Assembly (NCBI GenBank): GCA_030522415.1
Contig: CM060113.1
Coordinates: 12,728,565-12,792,564 of the forward strand
DNA length: 64,000 nt
Direction of reading: 5' to 3'
Origin: Channallabes apus
Taxonomy: Eukaryota; Chordata; Actinopteri; Siluriformes; Clariidae
The notes beneath the pieces were generated by a model, which had not been told where the DNA came from, searched no databases, and saw only the letters and a program-made list of their open reading frames with translations. The translations under genes were made by a program, and so were the position numbers. This document shows positions 45,180 through 54,902 of the stretch, in pieces. Numbering within the stretch: position 1 is the stretch's first letter; each line of letters opens with the position of its first letter.

Positions 45180-45335
45180 AAGAACCAACATTGATTCAAT
45201 GTTTGTCTTTTCAACACAGAAAAGCAATGAATTATCAACATTGATTCAACATTATTTAGCATTGAATAATCAAACTCAACCAAAATGATTCTGATGAAAT
45301 TTCAACATTGAATCAATGTCACCTTGCTATCTGGG
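45180..45335. repeat. Inverted CCCAGATAGCA end with ATTGAATCAACATTGA repeats
   Basis: It ends TTGCTATCTGGG and carries TTGATTCAATGTT-type words like 27911-28160. Possible right end of a large element starting at 27911. Confidence 0.6.
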
Positions 45336-46394
45336 AAATCAATCATTAAATAAATAAAATAATAACGAACTAAGCGCGCGGATTAATAAACCGAGATGTG
45401 TGTTTCTTACCCCCACCCCTCGTGAAAACGCCGTGTTCAGAGAAAGGCTCGCCAGTGAGATGCCATTTCTGAACAAACTGAGTCAGGTGTGTTAAAGCAT
45501 TAAATGGTAAAAGAGCACTAGCAATAAACGTTTTTTTCTGAATCCGTATTTTATTAATAAGTTACAAGTTAAATTTCAACTGTAAAGAACCTGTACATAT
45601 GTTCATACAGAATTGACAGCAGCTCTAATTAGTCTAAATCGCATTGCAGACAAGAAAAAGAAGTAGAGTCATCTTGTGACCTTGCATGCTTAATCTTTCC
45701 TCAATCTTGCTTCTCACTTTTTCCTTAATCCCTCACTGATCTATCTTGTATTTTTCTAACGGTGTCAGAAACATTGTGTTAGTAGCACTGCTTGACATGC
45801 TTGATGCCTTCCTCTTTTGTAATTTGCTTTGGATAAAGGCAAACTTACAAAAGATGAAGAAATTACTAAATGTAGTTGTACGAATAAAATATGTAAATGT
45901 AAATGATACAGTGTAAATATTTTCACAGAAACAAAGCATAAAGATGAGACATGAATCTGAAGAGGATCTCTTTGATGATTGCCTGGTAAAGCATTGTTTT
46001 CTTATTAATTATACAATTTATGAATACCTTGAATATAGTGTTTGTTGCATTGGACAGAAGCATAGGAATGCAAATGAATACATAAATCTGAGTAATTATT
46101 GAAAGAATTTTCATGTTTGGACTAACCCTTTAAATACAAACAGAGCATTCATCATAGGATTTCCTGACACTGTAAAGGTGCAGAGTAATCTATGAAGTGT
46201 AGCCATCTCATGCCATGTTTTACAATGTTTTACTGATGCAAGATTTTTGCTAAAGCAATTTAAACCAAGTTTAGCAATCTGAAGTTTATGAAGTGATGGT
46301 CATTTTTTTCTCTGTGAAATGAAGTCAGCACAGGTTGAAGCAATTCAGATTTTTTTGTTTCTCAAAATAAATTATTTATTTTCTTGTAAATTTT

Positions 46395-46640
46395 ATGCAG
46401 GAGGACAGACGAAGTGATGCCAGTATGCACCTTCTTAAAATCCTTGTCGTCCGTGCTGTCGAAGGGGAAGAACCGGTTGGTGTATCCATAATCCTTGAAG
46501 GAAAGGAATTTTTGCAAGAATGTGGCAATAGCCCCGACCACTGTGCTACACATTTGAGCTATTTCAGAAAGTTCTTCTAGAACTTGATGGGATTAAGCTA
46601 TCACCAAAAGTGCAAGCTTTAAAGATGAAGTTATCATCTT
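46395..46640 (+). pseudogene. Possible SAMD3-like C-terminal exon
   Basis: After a TTTTATGCAG acceptor the frame reads EDRRSDASMHLLKILVVRAV, GVSIILEGKEFLQECGNSPD, YFRKFF and a stop. In the next frame LELDGIKLSPKVQALKMKLS ends the reading. The final peptide is what I know from the end of fish SAM-domain-3-like proteins. A one-base shift and a likely small deletion break it. No other exon of that gene is evident on this strand. Confidence 0.4.
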
Positions 46641-46683
46641 AAAACATTTGATATGGCTTGACTACAAGTCTTTCCATGTTCAG

Positions 46684-47040
46684 TGTTTCCATGTTGTTGT
46701 GGAAAAATACTCAGAGTCGGGCTTTGCTTACAGAAGATTACGACCTTTATTATCAAACAACAAGGCCGGAGCTGAGCCGTGAGCTGAGCTGAGAACCTGA
46801 GCTGTCATCGTGACAACTGAACTCTCTCGTTGTGCATTACAGTACATATGCAGTGCTTGCCCCGCCTTCCTCCAACATCTGTTTCCCATTAAAGGGCCGT
46901 TTTAACCCCCCCCCCCCCCCCAATGTAAAGCTCGGGTTTCCTATATGCAATGCACACAAAGAAGCCTATGTCCCAGCTTGCACGCACATCCACGATTATA
47001 TACTGATAAGGTATCTTCTAATCTAACCCCCAAAAGTAAG
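46684..47040 (-). repeat. Possible solo LTR
   Basis: On the minus strand GATAATAAAGGTCG (an AATAAA signal) is followed about 50 bases later by a CCACAACA end, as in an LTR R-U5. The far end and a target duplication are not clear. A (C)14 tract lies at 46908-46921. Confidence 0.3.
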
Positions 47041-47479
47041 TAAAATCAAGTGATATCAAAAAAAAATTTCTCCCATAATGTTCAGCTTAAAATGTGTTAA
47101 TGCGTTAAGGTTTCAATGGCATACTTTTAAGTGCACTAGTCCAGAGTGCTGATTTGAATGTTGCAACTTCACTGCTTCGGAGGGCTATTAAGTTTTAGCG
47201 TTTATTCTACAGTTTGTTTAATGTATTTTCTGCTGTATTTATTTTATTTCTATACGAATGCTGTATTTTATTTATTATTATTATTATTTTACACAATTTT
47301 GTTTAAAACAAGTATTTCAGGCCCTGGTGCCGTGCAGCTGTTCCTATGGATGCAAAATTTAGCTGAATGCACTTTTATTAAAAAGACAACCTGTATCTAG
47401 ACTGTGAATGTCACAAATATTTGATAATGTTGGTGAATAAACTGTTTAATTATATTTTAGTTGAGTGATTTGTGAAAGA

Positions 47480-47880
47480 TATAGATGAAATAATTACTTA
47501 AGTTTCTTTCCAAAACATAAATTAGCAATGTTTACATTATTATAGGGAGTAATATAAATTGATAAAACCAAGTAAGGGAAAATCTCACAAAACAAAATGA
47601 TAGTAAGATTTACTTAATTTCATAAAATCAAGGTTCCTGCTGATACAACAATGAACTAACTTTACTTGATTATTTTTAATAAATCTAATTTGTGCATTAA
47701 ATATAATTATATAACTTTTACTTGATTTCTTTTATTGTTAATTTAATTAAGTAGATTTTACCTGACAATTACGGGTGAGTTTTACTTAATATTAGAGCAA
47801 TAAAATGTACTTAAAATCTGTGTGCAAATTGTTACGAGTATTTTATCAAGTAAATCTTACAAGTCCTTTTTTTCAGTGCA
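47480..47880. repeat. Possible EnSpm/CACTA-like terminus
   Basis: The right edge, read in reverse, is CACTGAAAAAAAGGACTTGT, and repeated AAGTAA/TTACTT words fill the interior. Fish EnSpm ends look like this. Only one end is seen. Confidence 0.4.
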
Positions 47881-47917
47881 TGGGTGAACACAATGATTTA
47901 AGAATTTAATTAAACAC

Positions 47918-47919
<2 letters not shown>

Positions 47920-47970
<51 letters not shown>
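47920..47970. repeat. (GT)n microsatellite
   Basis: About 25 units. Confidence 0.95.
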
Positions 47971-47972
<2 letters not shown>

Positions 47973-48210
47973 ACCGGTGCAAGGGCGTCAACTCTCACGT
48001 TCTATTCCATTGTCATTCATACTGCCGTAGTTTTTAGAGCCCTAAAAAAGCATTCGCTTGTTAGTAAGTAAGTAAATAAACGATAAATTAATAGTTTTAA
48101 ATGGTACTTCAGCGTAGTAAAAGTACTATAAATATTGGAAATATTATGTATAAAGAAAATATAATTAATATTTTCGTGTTTAATTACAAAAAAAAACATT
48201 TTAATGGTTA

Positions 48211-48243
48211 CCCAGATAGCACACACACGTCGCGGAGACGTCT
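48211..48243 (+). repeat. Left TIR of the candidate element
   Basis: Starts CCCAGATAGCACA, ends GTCGCGGAGACGTCT. Preceded by TA. Confidence 0.8.
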
Positions 48244-48500
48244 ATGCGACGTCGTCTTTTTCATCTGGCAGATGTCTTGCAGATGTCTGGAAAAGGGCAT
48301 TTGCTCATTTGGAAGACGTCGCCGAGACATCAGTGCCGATGACAGAACGATGCTTAGCCTACGTATTTAAGATGAATATGAATTAAAACAACCCTGATCC
48401 GCTCTTTAGACGATTTTAATCAGATGTTTATACACCTGCTAGATGTCGAATAGACGTCAGATAGACGTAGTTTTATTAAAACATTCCTCACATTATTTTA
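48244..48500. repeat. Left subterminal region with AGACGTC words
   Basis: Contains GCGACGTCGTC, GATGTCTTGCAGATGTCT, AAGACGTCGCCGAGAC, AATAGACGTCAGATAGACGT. Such repeated short words near ends often bind a transposase. That role is inferred. Confidence 0.55.
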
Positions 48501-48686
48501 ATTAAATACACTCTGTACGTCTATAATGCTCCCTAATGCATGTTACAATGACCAAATATAATAATAAATAAATAAACCACACTCTCAACTAATAATAAAA
48601 CACAGATTCGTTTATTTTTTATTTAAAAAAACATTTTATAAAAAGCAAACATTTGATTAATTTATACAAAAACGAGATAACAGCAA

Positions 48687-49055
48687 GCGGCACGGTTGTG
48701 TAGTGGTTAGCACTGTCGCCTTGCACCTCCAGGGTCCGGGTTCGATTCCCGGCCAGGCTCGATTCCCGTCTCTGTGTGCATGGAGTTTGCATGTTCTCCC
48801 CATGCTTGGTGGGTTTCCTCTGGGTACTCCGGTTTCCTCCCACAGGCCAAAGACATGCAGATTAGGGTAATTGGCGTTCCCAAATTGACCATAGTGTGTG
48901 AATGAGTGTGTGTGTGTGTGTGTGCTCTGCGATGGATTGGCACGCTGTCCAGGGTGTACCCTGCCTCGTGCCCTGAGTCTCCTGGGATAGGCTCCAGGTC
49001 CCCGCGACCCTAAATACAGGATAAAGCGGTATAGAAGATAAATGAATGAATGAAT
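48687..49055 (+). mobile_element. tRNA-derived SINE with 13-bp target duplication
   Basis: Head GTGTAGTGGTTAGCACTGTC (A box) and GGTTCGATTCC (B box), body GGAGTTTGCATGTTCTCCCC and GGTTTCCTCCCACAG, tail (AATG)n. Flanked by GAGATAACAGCAA at 48674-48686 and 49056-49068. Confidence 0.9.
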
Positions 49056-49099
49056 GAGATAACAGCAATTTACAAATGAGGTCTCAATTTGAAATGATG

Positions 49100-49149
49100 T
49101 ACAAAACATAAAACACCACAAAAAAAGAACACTTTCAGTCACAAACTGC
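49100..49149 (-). pseudogene. Last exon of the TIR-element gene, truncated copy
   Basis: On the minus strand TTTTTTGACAG is followed by QFVTESV, as in the intact exon at 40988-41050, but a deletion at about 49130 removes the rest and its stop. Reading then runs on into UTR. Confidence 0.5.
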
Positions 49150-49287
49150 TGTCAAAAAATATAGAGATAGATATTCAATTAAAATTCATGATACTTAATT
49201 TAGCAAATGAACAATATTTATACTTTGTTCCTCTCGCTTCACAACTCATGAGAACAGACCGAAACCAGAACCGAACCGCAGATTAAG

Positions 49288-49637
49288 CACGCGCATATAA
49301 CCGTCGGTATTTTAAGTGTGATTAAAATACAAGAAATAGCTTAAACTAAAATAATGTGACTAAACATCGCTAAACAACAGAGAGACATTTATGTTCAGTA
49401 TTTTGTTTCCATTTAGAAAGATATGTGGCTGCTAACGCTAGCAACCTAACTAAATGCCTGCGTCATGCTAGCAATACAGTTAACAGTGTAGCGTTCATTC
49501 ATCACTTCCCCATCTTCGTAACCCTGAAAACATTTCACAGAGAAAGCTAAAAAGCTCGGACATCTTAGCTGTTTCTTTCATACACAGGTGGGGTTCTTTG
49601 GCTAACTATAGCAGCTATTCTCAGCTAAATTATCATA
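49288..49637. other. Intron-like sequence of the BEN-like gene
   Basis: No recognised feature. It separates the last exon from the hAT MITE. Confidence 0.3.
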
Positions 49638-49645
49638 CCTCAGAC

Positions 49646-49970
49646 CAGTGGCGGTATTAGGCATGGGCAAACTGGGCAGCCGCCCAGGTCGGCATTTTTA
49701 CATGTCACGTGGGGGATGGCAAACGAACCTGGAGGAAAAAATAATAATCTGTGCCGCTAAGCGGTTTTCTATTATCTCTGATACCTGCGCTGTGACCGCG
49801 CCGCCCCTGCTACTGAAGCAGCCGCACAGAAGCGAGCGGGGCAGAGAGTGGATGACGGGGCGGGGGGAGGAAAGGGGGGCGGGGGAGGACAGGGGGGCGG
49901 GCGGAGGAGAGAGGAAGGGGCGAGGGGGGGAGTCTCGCCCGGGGAGCAATTCAGTGTAGAACCGCCACTG
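49646..49970. mobile_element. hAT-type MITE with G-rich core
   Basis: Ends CAGTGGCGG and CCGCCACTG are inverted. CCTCAGAC at 49638-49645 and 49971-49978 is an exact 8-bp duplication, as for hAT. The core 49838-49940 on the plus strand is almost all G and A. Confidence 0.85.
49838..49940 (+). repeat. G-rich, potential G-quadruplex tract
   Basis: Many runs of four or more G (for example GGGGCGGGGGGAGGAAAGGG). The frames through it are low-complexity and not genes. Confidence 0.8.
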
Positions 49971-49989
49971 CCTCAGACCAACCTGAAAG

Positions 49990-50215
49990 TTTCCCTGCTG
50001 AAAAAACAGCATAGACCAGCACAGCTGGTGACCAGTTTGACCAGCATATGTTGTGTTTTGGTGCTGGTATGCTGGTGACCAGCATTATAGTGTCATGATG
50101 CTGGTATGCTGGTCACTTTACTGATGCTGGTCCCCAGCATACCAGCACCAAAACACAACATATGCTGGTCAAGCTGGTCATCAGCTATGCTGGGTCTATG
50201 CTGTTTTTTCCACCA
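49990..50215. mobile_element. Palindromic MITE of GCTGGT/ACCAGC words
   Basis: The arm AACAGCATAGACCAGC...CATATGTTGTGTTTTGGTGC is repeated in reverse at 50135-50212. CCAGCAT and ATGCTGG words also recur downstream to 50275. Confidence 0.8.
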
Positions 50216-50664
50216 GCGTCAGCAGGGTGACCAGCATACCAGCACCAGCATCCCAGCATACCAACATCTGATGGTAGGCTGTTCATTACCCCATCAAATG
50301 TTGAGATGGTATAAAAGCCAGAATACATGCAAATATTACAACGCTTCTTTTGTTTCATGTACATTACTAACTCATTATTTACAAGACAATATTCAAATCA
50401 TTAAATAAAATATAGAATAGAATCATTATAAAATCACCTTTATTAGCCAACATAAACAGTAACAATATGTAGCAAGATGTCAAATATGCACATTTGTAAC
50501 AATATGATTTCTTAATCAACAAGTTTTGACAAAAGATTAATAACTTAACAAAATATGAAAGAAACCTCTCATGGACACATTCACACAGGTACGTTCACAC
50601 TATTGCTTCTTCTATTGATAACCCAATGTGTCTCCTGCACACAAACATGACAATAACAACTTAC
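50216..50664. other. Intron-like sequence of the BEN-like gene
   Basis: AT-rich, no recognised feature beyond the last CCAGCAT words. Confidence 0.3.
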
Positions 50665-50786
50665 CCCAACTTTTTGTTTGTTAATGTCCATTATTTTTTC
50701 GGTAATGTAACGTCCAGCTTTCCCCAGTCTGGCTTCTAATTCTGTCTTCTTCATGTTTTTGTCTTGAAGCCATTCCTTGAAGCAGA
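50665..50786 (-). CDS. BEN-domain C-terminal exon
   Basis: On the minus strand a CTTTTTAG acceptor opens CFKEWLQDKNMKKTELEARL and GKAGRYITEKIMDINKQKVG, followed by a GTAAGT donor at 50659-50664. The pattern K-x-x-F-x-W-L, then a Glu-rich helix and YI-x-x-KI-x-D-x, is how BEN domains end. The frame is open. It follows the exon at 51049-51256 in the right order. Confidence 0.65.
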
Positions 50787-51048
50787 CTAAAAAGACATGT
50801 TAAACAAATAGGATTGGTTAGACAGAAAAATTACAACCTTAGTACCAAATCTGGCATCAAAATGTTTGCAGTCTATAAGAGTATTGACAATAATCCATAC
50901 AAAGAAAAGATGATAAACTGCTATAACTGTAGTTTTTTTGTGCATGTGTGCATTCTTGTTTGTCTGTACACTGTGACATACAATATAGTATAGAATCTTT
51001 TGGCTTCCTTCAAACAGCAAGTGGCATCTGCTACCAAGGATGACATAC

Positions 51049-51256
51049 TTTTTTATGTTGTGAGTTTCTGTGGTGTTAAAGGCTGTCTGGTGGTTTTTGT
51101 AGTAGGACACTCATTCCCTGTTAGGCTCCTTTGCCCCAATGTTTTTGTACCCCAAAACGCCACTGCTAACTCCTTCATAAACAAAGAGCCTTTGGTGTTG
51201 TTTTTGATACTGGACCAGGTGTCTTTACGGACTGTAATTTCTCCTCCCAAGAGAAT
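51049..51256 (-). pseudogene. BEN-domain core exon
   Basis: On the minus strand a TTTGTTAG acceptor opens ILLGGEITVRKDTWSSIKNN, TKGSLFMKELAVAFWGTKTL, GQRSLTGNEC and RQPLTPQKL. Compared with BEN domains: a start with GG(x)V, W..I, FxKELAVAxxGTxxL, S(V)TG..C, PLTPxKL. BEN domains bind DNA and chromatin partners. A stop falls just before a good GTATGT donor; a one-base loss near 51060 would explain it. So this copy looks recently broken or holds a sequencing error. Confidence 0.7.
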
Positions 51257-51324
51257 CTAACAAATAACCAAAACAAAACTGATTTGATTGTTAAAACATT
51301 GTAAGTTATTGCTGGTGTTCCTAC

Positions 51325-51406
51325 ATGTGTATCTCAATAAATTAGAATATAATTGAAAAGTTTATTTATTTCTGTAATTCAATTCAAAAAGTGAAACTCA
51401 TATATA
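51325..51406. repeat. Tc1-family TIR fragment
   Basis: ATCTCAATAAATTAGAATAT and CAATTCAAAAAGTGAAACTC are the start of a well-known fish Tc1 TIR. It abuts the Tc1 element starting at 51407. Confidence 0.55.
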
Positions 51407-51611
51407 CAAGTCCTTCTCAAAAAATTAGCATATTGTGATAACGTTCATTATTTTCTGTAATGTACTGATAAACATTAGACTTTCATATATTTTAGATTCA
51501 TTACACACAACTGAAGTAGTTCAAGCCTTTTATTGTTTTAATATTGATGATTGTGGCATACAGCTCATAAAAAACCCAAAATCCCTATCTCAATAAATTA
51601 GCATATTTCAT

Positions 51612-51774
51612 ACTTCATTCATTCATCTTCCATAGCGCTTTTATCCTCTATTCAGGGTCGCGGGGGACCTGGAGCCTATCCCAGGAGGCTTAGGGCACAA
51701 GGCGGGGTACACCCTGGACAGGGTGCCAATCCATCGCAGGGCACACACTCATACGCACATTCACACACTCATTT
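51612..51774 (-). mobile_element. SINE 3' fragment in the Tc1 TIR
   Basis: Inverse of the 3' part of the SINE at 48.7-49.1 kb, with a (GAAT)n tail on the left. GCATATTTCAT at 51601-51611 and 51775-51785 is its target duplication. Confidence 0.85.
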
Positions 51775-51849
51775 GCATATTTCATCCGACCAATAAAAGA
51801 AAAGTGTTTTTAATACAAAAAAAAGTCAACCTTCAAATAATTATGTTCA

Positions 51850-52520
51850 GTTATGCACTCAATACTTGGTCGGGAATCCTTTTGCAGATTCTTGTGTCTT
51901 GTGTCTCTCAACTTTCTCTTCACAATATCCCACAGATTCTCTATGGGGTTCAGGTCAGGAGAGTTGGCAGGCCAATTGAGCACAGTAATACCATGGTCAG
52001 TAAACTATTTACTAGTGGTTTTGGCACTGTGAGCAGGTGCCAGGTCGTGCTGAAAAATGAAATCTTCATCTCCATAAAGCTTTTCAGCAGATGGAAGCAT
52101 GAAGTGCTCCAAAATCTCCTGATAGCTAGCTGCATTGACCCTGCCCTTGATAAAACACAGTGGACCAACACCAGCAGCTGACATGGCACCCCAGACCATC
52201 ACTGACTGTGGGTACTTGACACTGGACTTCAGGCATTTTGGCATTTCCCTCTCCCCAGTCTTCCTCCAGACTCTGGCACCTTGATTTTCAAATGACATGC
52301 AAAATTTGCAACCTGTAGCCCATTTCCTGCACACGCCTGTACATGGTGGCTCTGGATGTTTCTACTCCAGACTCAGTCCACTGCTTCCGCAGGTCCCCCA
52401 AGGGCTGGAATCGGTCCTTCTCCACAATCTTACTCAGGGCCCGGTCATCTCTTCTCGTTGTGAAGCGTTTTCTGCCACACTTTTTCCTTCCCACAGACTC
52501 CCCACTTTTTTCCCACCAGT
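51850..52520 (-). pseudogene. Tc1-like transposase, copy 2
   Basis: Same pieces as in the copy at 29.3-30.1 kb: GRKKCGRKR, then YRLQILHVI, VWRKTGE, SVMVWGAMSAAG, FQHDLAPAHSAKT and NPIEN. The first catalytic Asp region is missing in exactly the same way. The helix-turn-helix start is also lost by a deletion near 52505-52520, and stops occur. Dead copy. Confidence 0.75.
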
Positions 52521-52742
52521 TTTGAGTAATGAACCAGGCTGGGAGTTTTTAAAAGCCTCAGGAATCTTTTGCAGGTGTTTAGAGTTAATTAGTTGATTCA
52601 GATGATTAGGTTAATAGCTCGTTTAGAGAACCTTTTCATGATATGCTAATTTTTTTAGATAGGGATTTGGGGTTTTCATGAGCTGTATGCCACAATCATC
52701 AATATTAAAACAATAAAAGGCTTGAACTACTTCAGTTGTGTG

Positions 52743-53163
52743 TGTAGCAGATATTATATTTACATTTAATTTCACCTAAAATCTCTCTTTTGTTATTCAT
52801 TCTTGTATATTTTGGGTATTTTACACTGTGGAGACGATTATTTTATTGCTAATTTCTTTTTATGTTATTGCTTTGCACTTAAATGCTAAAATGTTCACTT
52901 GTGCTTGTGACTGCTAAAAATGGGACACTGCCCCTTTAAGAGTTGCAGTTTCTTCCGGTTCTGGCTGCTCTCCTTCAGTTCGCGGTAAGCGTGGCTGGAG
53001 AGAGGTCATTTAAAAGCAAATGTGAAAGCCATGTATTGAAGATTTTTCATTTATTTGTTTTTATTCACTCAGAATAAAAAAAAAGAGTGGCTTGTGGAAC
53101 ATTCGTTGTCCAGTTTCCTTAAATGCACAACACAACGCAGAGCTTGGGGACAAACCGGTTACA
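52743..53163 (+). repeat. 5' LTR
   Basis: 421 bases, TG...CA. It carries an AATAAAAAA run near 53075 that may act in 3' processing. Nearly identical to 59740-60153. Confidence 0.9.
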
Positions 53164-53164
53164 T

Positions 53165-53178
53165 TGGTGCCGTGACCT
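53165..53178 (+). other. Primer-binding site, tRNA-His type
   Basis: TGGTGCCGTGAC directly after the LTR is complementary to the 3' end of vertebrate tRNA-His with CCA. Confidence 0.65.
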
Positions 53179-53490
53179 CTAAACGGTGAATCATCGTGGA
53201 TCTTCTTTGATCAACATCAGCTGATCGCCAGGGTTGCTGCATTCTGAAACGTCCAGATTCTGCTCCTACCTGAACCAAAAAGAGAAAAAAGGTTGGACAT
53301 TGAACTGTATTTGTTTCAGAAACTAAGTGAAAGTCAATTTCAGAGATAGAAGAGAAACTACAAAGACTGTGACAGTAACTCTGTGATTCTTTTTCTTTTA
53401 TTATTTAGTTGTTACATTGTGAAATAAGCATTTTCTAGTGAATTATCTTTCAATTTCTTCCTCTATCCTTCTTATTTGAGATTGCTTAAA

Positions 53491-54873
53491 ATGTCACAAA
53501 ATAATGAGAATACACGTTACTCTGCAACTGATGGGTTTGAATTGGATTTTGCAAGGGGGCGTGTTTTTGGTGAACTTGGACAGACTCCACTTAGAAGGAC
53601 AGTTAATATTGGTTCCCCGGAGTTTACCTCCACCCGTAATCCCAATAGAGAGCATAATGCTGAACAGTATGAAGACTCTGCTTTACGAGACAGGGATAGT
53701 AGTAACACTGATTTGAGCAGTTTAATTACACAGCTCGCTCAACAAATAGGACAATCAATATCTGATCAGCTAAGAAAGAGCAGTGACAAGTCTGAGTTTT
53801 CGGATAGTCAACCCCAGGGCGCTGAGTCGTGCCAAACCCTAGGGGCGACTTCTTTGAATTTATCTGGCATGAAGCTGGTGGTGAAGCCTGATGTCAAGAT
53901 GCCCCCTTGCTTCAGAGGAGATGAATCCGACAAGTTGACAGTACATGAATGGGTGGAACTTATGAATGTTTATTTAAAAAAAAAAGATGTTCCTTTAGTT
54001 GAGCAGTCCGACGAAATTGTGTCAAACTTAATGGGCAGAGCTAAAGACATAATAAAGATCGCCCTGCGTAGCAATCCATCGCTACAGCCGAAAAACAGCC
54101 CGAAGGTTGTCACAGACATACTAAAGCAGCATTTCAGCGACTTAACATATTCTTCTTTACCGCTCGCCGATTTTTACGGCACATTACCAGTTGTTGGTGA
54201 GAATGCCTTGGAGTACTGGATTCGACTTAACAAAGCTGTCGATGTTGCAGATGAATGTTTGAGGAGACAGGGTCGAAGCATTGAAGATGTCAATCGAGAA
54301 GTGACCATGATGTTCATTAAACATTGTCCTGACCCTGCTCTTTCCGCTATTCTGAAGTTCAAGACCGCAGATAAGTGGACAGCAGCCGAAATCCAAGAAC
54401 GTCTTGATGAATTCCATTCGGAGAGGAAAGCGAAGCTGAAGACTCAATCTAACCATCCTGCCTTAGCAAGGACAGTGGTTGCCAATGTTCAGGCACGGAA
54501 TTCAGATTTTGCAACATCTGGAAGTGAGTCTACAGCGTCAGTTTGTCACAATATGTCAACATTTACACCCCCTGTTCCAACGAATGACAATTGTACTCAG
54601 TCTCTTATCAATCTACTAGATCGTGTGCTTAAGCAGAATATGCAGGCTCCTTCGATTCCTGCAGAACCTTTTAGACATGAGACTTCAGCACGGAAGTTCT
54701 GTAAAGTGTGCAGAGCAATGAACCATTCTACAGTAGCGCATTGCAGAAGAGACGGTTTGTGTCTGTCTTGCTTTGAACCTGGACACATGAGGAGGGAATG
54801 TCCGTTGTGGAGAAGTCGTCACAGCCAAGAAACAAATCACATGCCACGTGGATCTGATTCTTTAAACCAGTAG
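53491..54873 (+). CDS. Gag-like protein of the LTR retrotransposon
   Basis: First ATG at 53491; 460 codons, open. Residues about 145-290 form a retrotransposon-gag-like helical region (HEWVELMNVYLKKK, RAKDIIKIALR). Near residue 420-440 lies one zinc knuckle, CLSCFEPGHMRREC (CX2CX4HX4C), preceded by a Cys-His segment FCKVCRAMNHSTVAHC. Gag forms the particle and binds the RNA. pol lies in another frame 10 bases after the stop, so it needs a frame change or other recoding. Confidence 0.85.
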   Translation: MSQNNENTRYSATDGFELDFARGRVFGELGQTPLRRTVNIGSPEFTSTRNPNREHNAEQYEDSALRDRDSSNTDLSSLITQLAQQIGQSISDQLRKSSDKSEFSDSQPQGAESCQTLGATSLNLSGMKLVVKPDVKMPPCFRGDESDKLTVHEWVELMNVYLKKKDVPLVEQSDEIVSNLMGRAKDIIKIALRSNPSLQPKNSPKVVTDILKQHFSDLTYSSLPLADFYGTLPVVGENALEYWIRLNKAVDVADECLRRQGRSIEDVNREVTMMFIKHCPDPALSAILKFKTADKWTAAEIQERLDEFHSERKAKLKTQSNHPALARTVVANVQARNSDFATSGSESTASVCHNMSTFTPPVPTNDNCTQSLINLLDRVLKQNMQAPSIPAEPFRHETSARKFCKVCRAMNHSTVAHCRRDGLCLSCFEPGHMRRECPLWRSRHSQETNHMPRGSDSLNQ

Positions 54874-54902
54874 ACCCACATTCGGTGAGGGGATGTGTGG
54901 GT

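Larger units (their letters stand above)
45345..48208. repeat. Right arm of the large broken inverted duplication
   Basis: Contains block B' (45345-45735), X' (47660-47735) and Y' (48147-48208) in mirror order to the left arm at 40.5-41.6 kb. The block between B' and X' has no partner in the left arm. Confidence 0.65.
48523..49287. repeat. Block A', direct repeat of 40702-41187
   Basis: It matches block A apart from a SINE insertion (48687-49055) and a deletion at about 49130 that removes the end of the last exon. Confidence 0.8.

Noticed and set aside
34000..48000. CRISPR-like arrays
   Set aside because: Regular repeats here are microsatellites or MITE subterminal words without unique spacers of fixed size, and the genome is eukaryotic.
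48690..48760. A tRNA gene
   Set aside because: A-box and B-box are present, but the sequence continues as a SINE with a body, an (AATG)n tail and a target duplication.
49648..50012. Gly/Arg- or Pro/Ser-rich proteins on both strands
   Set aside because: They lie in the G-rich core of a hAT MITE; low-complexity, no splice or homology support.
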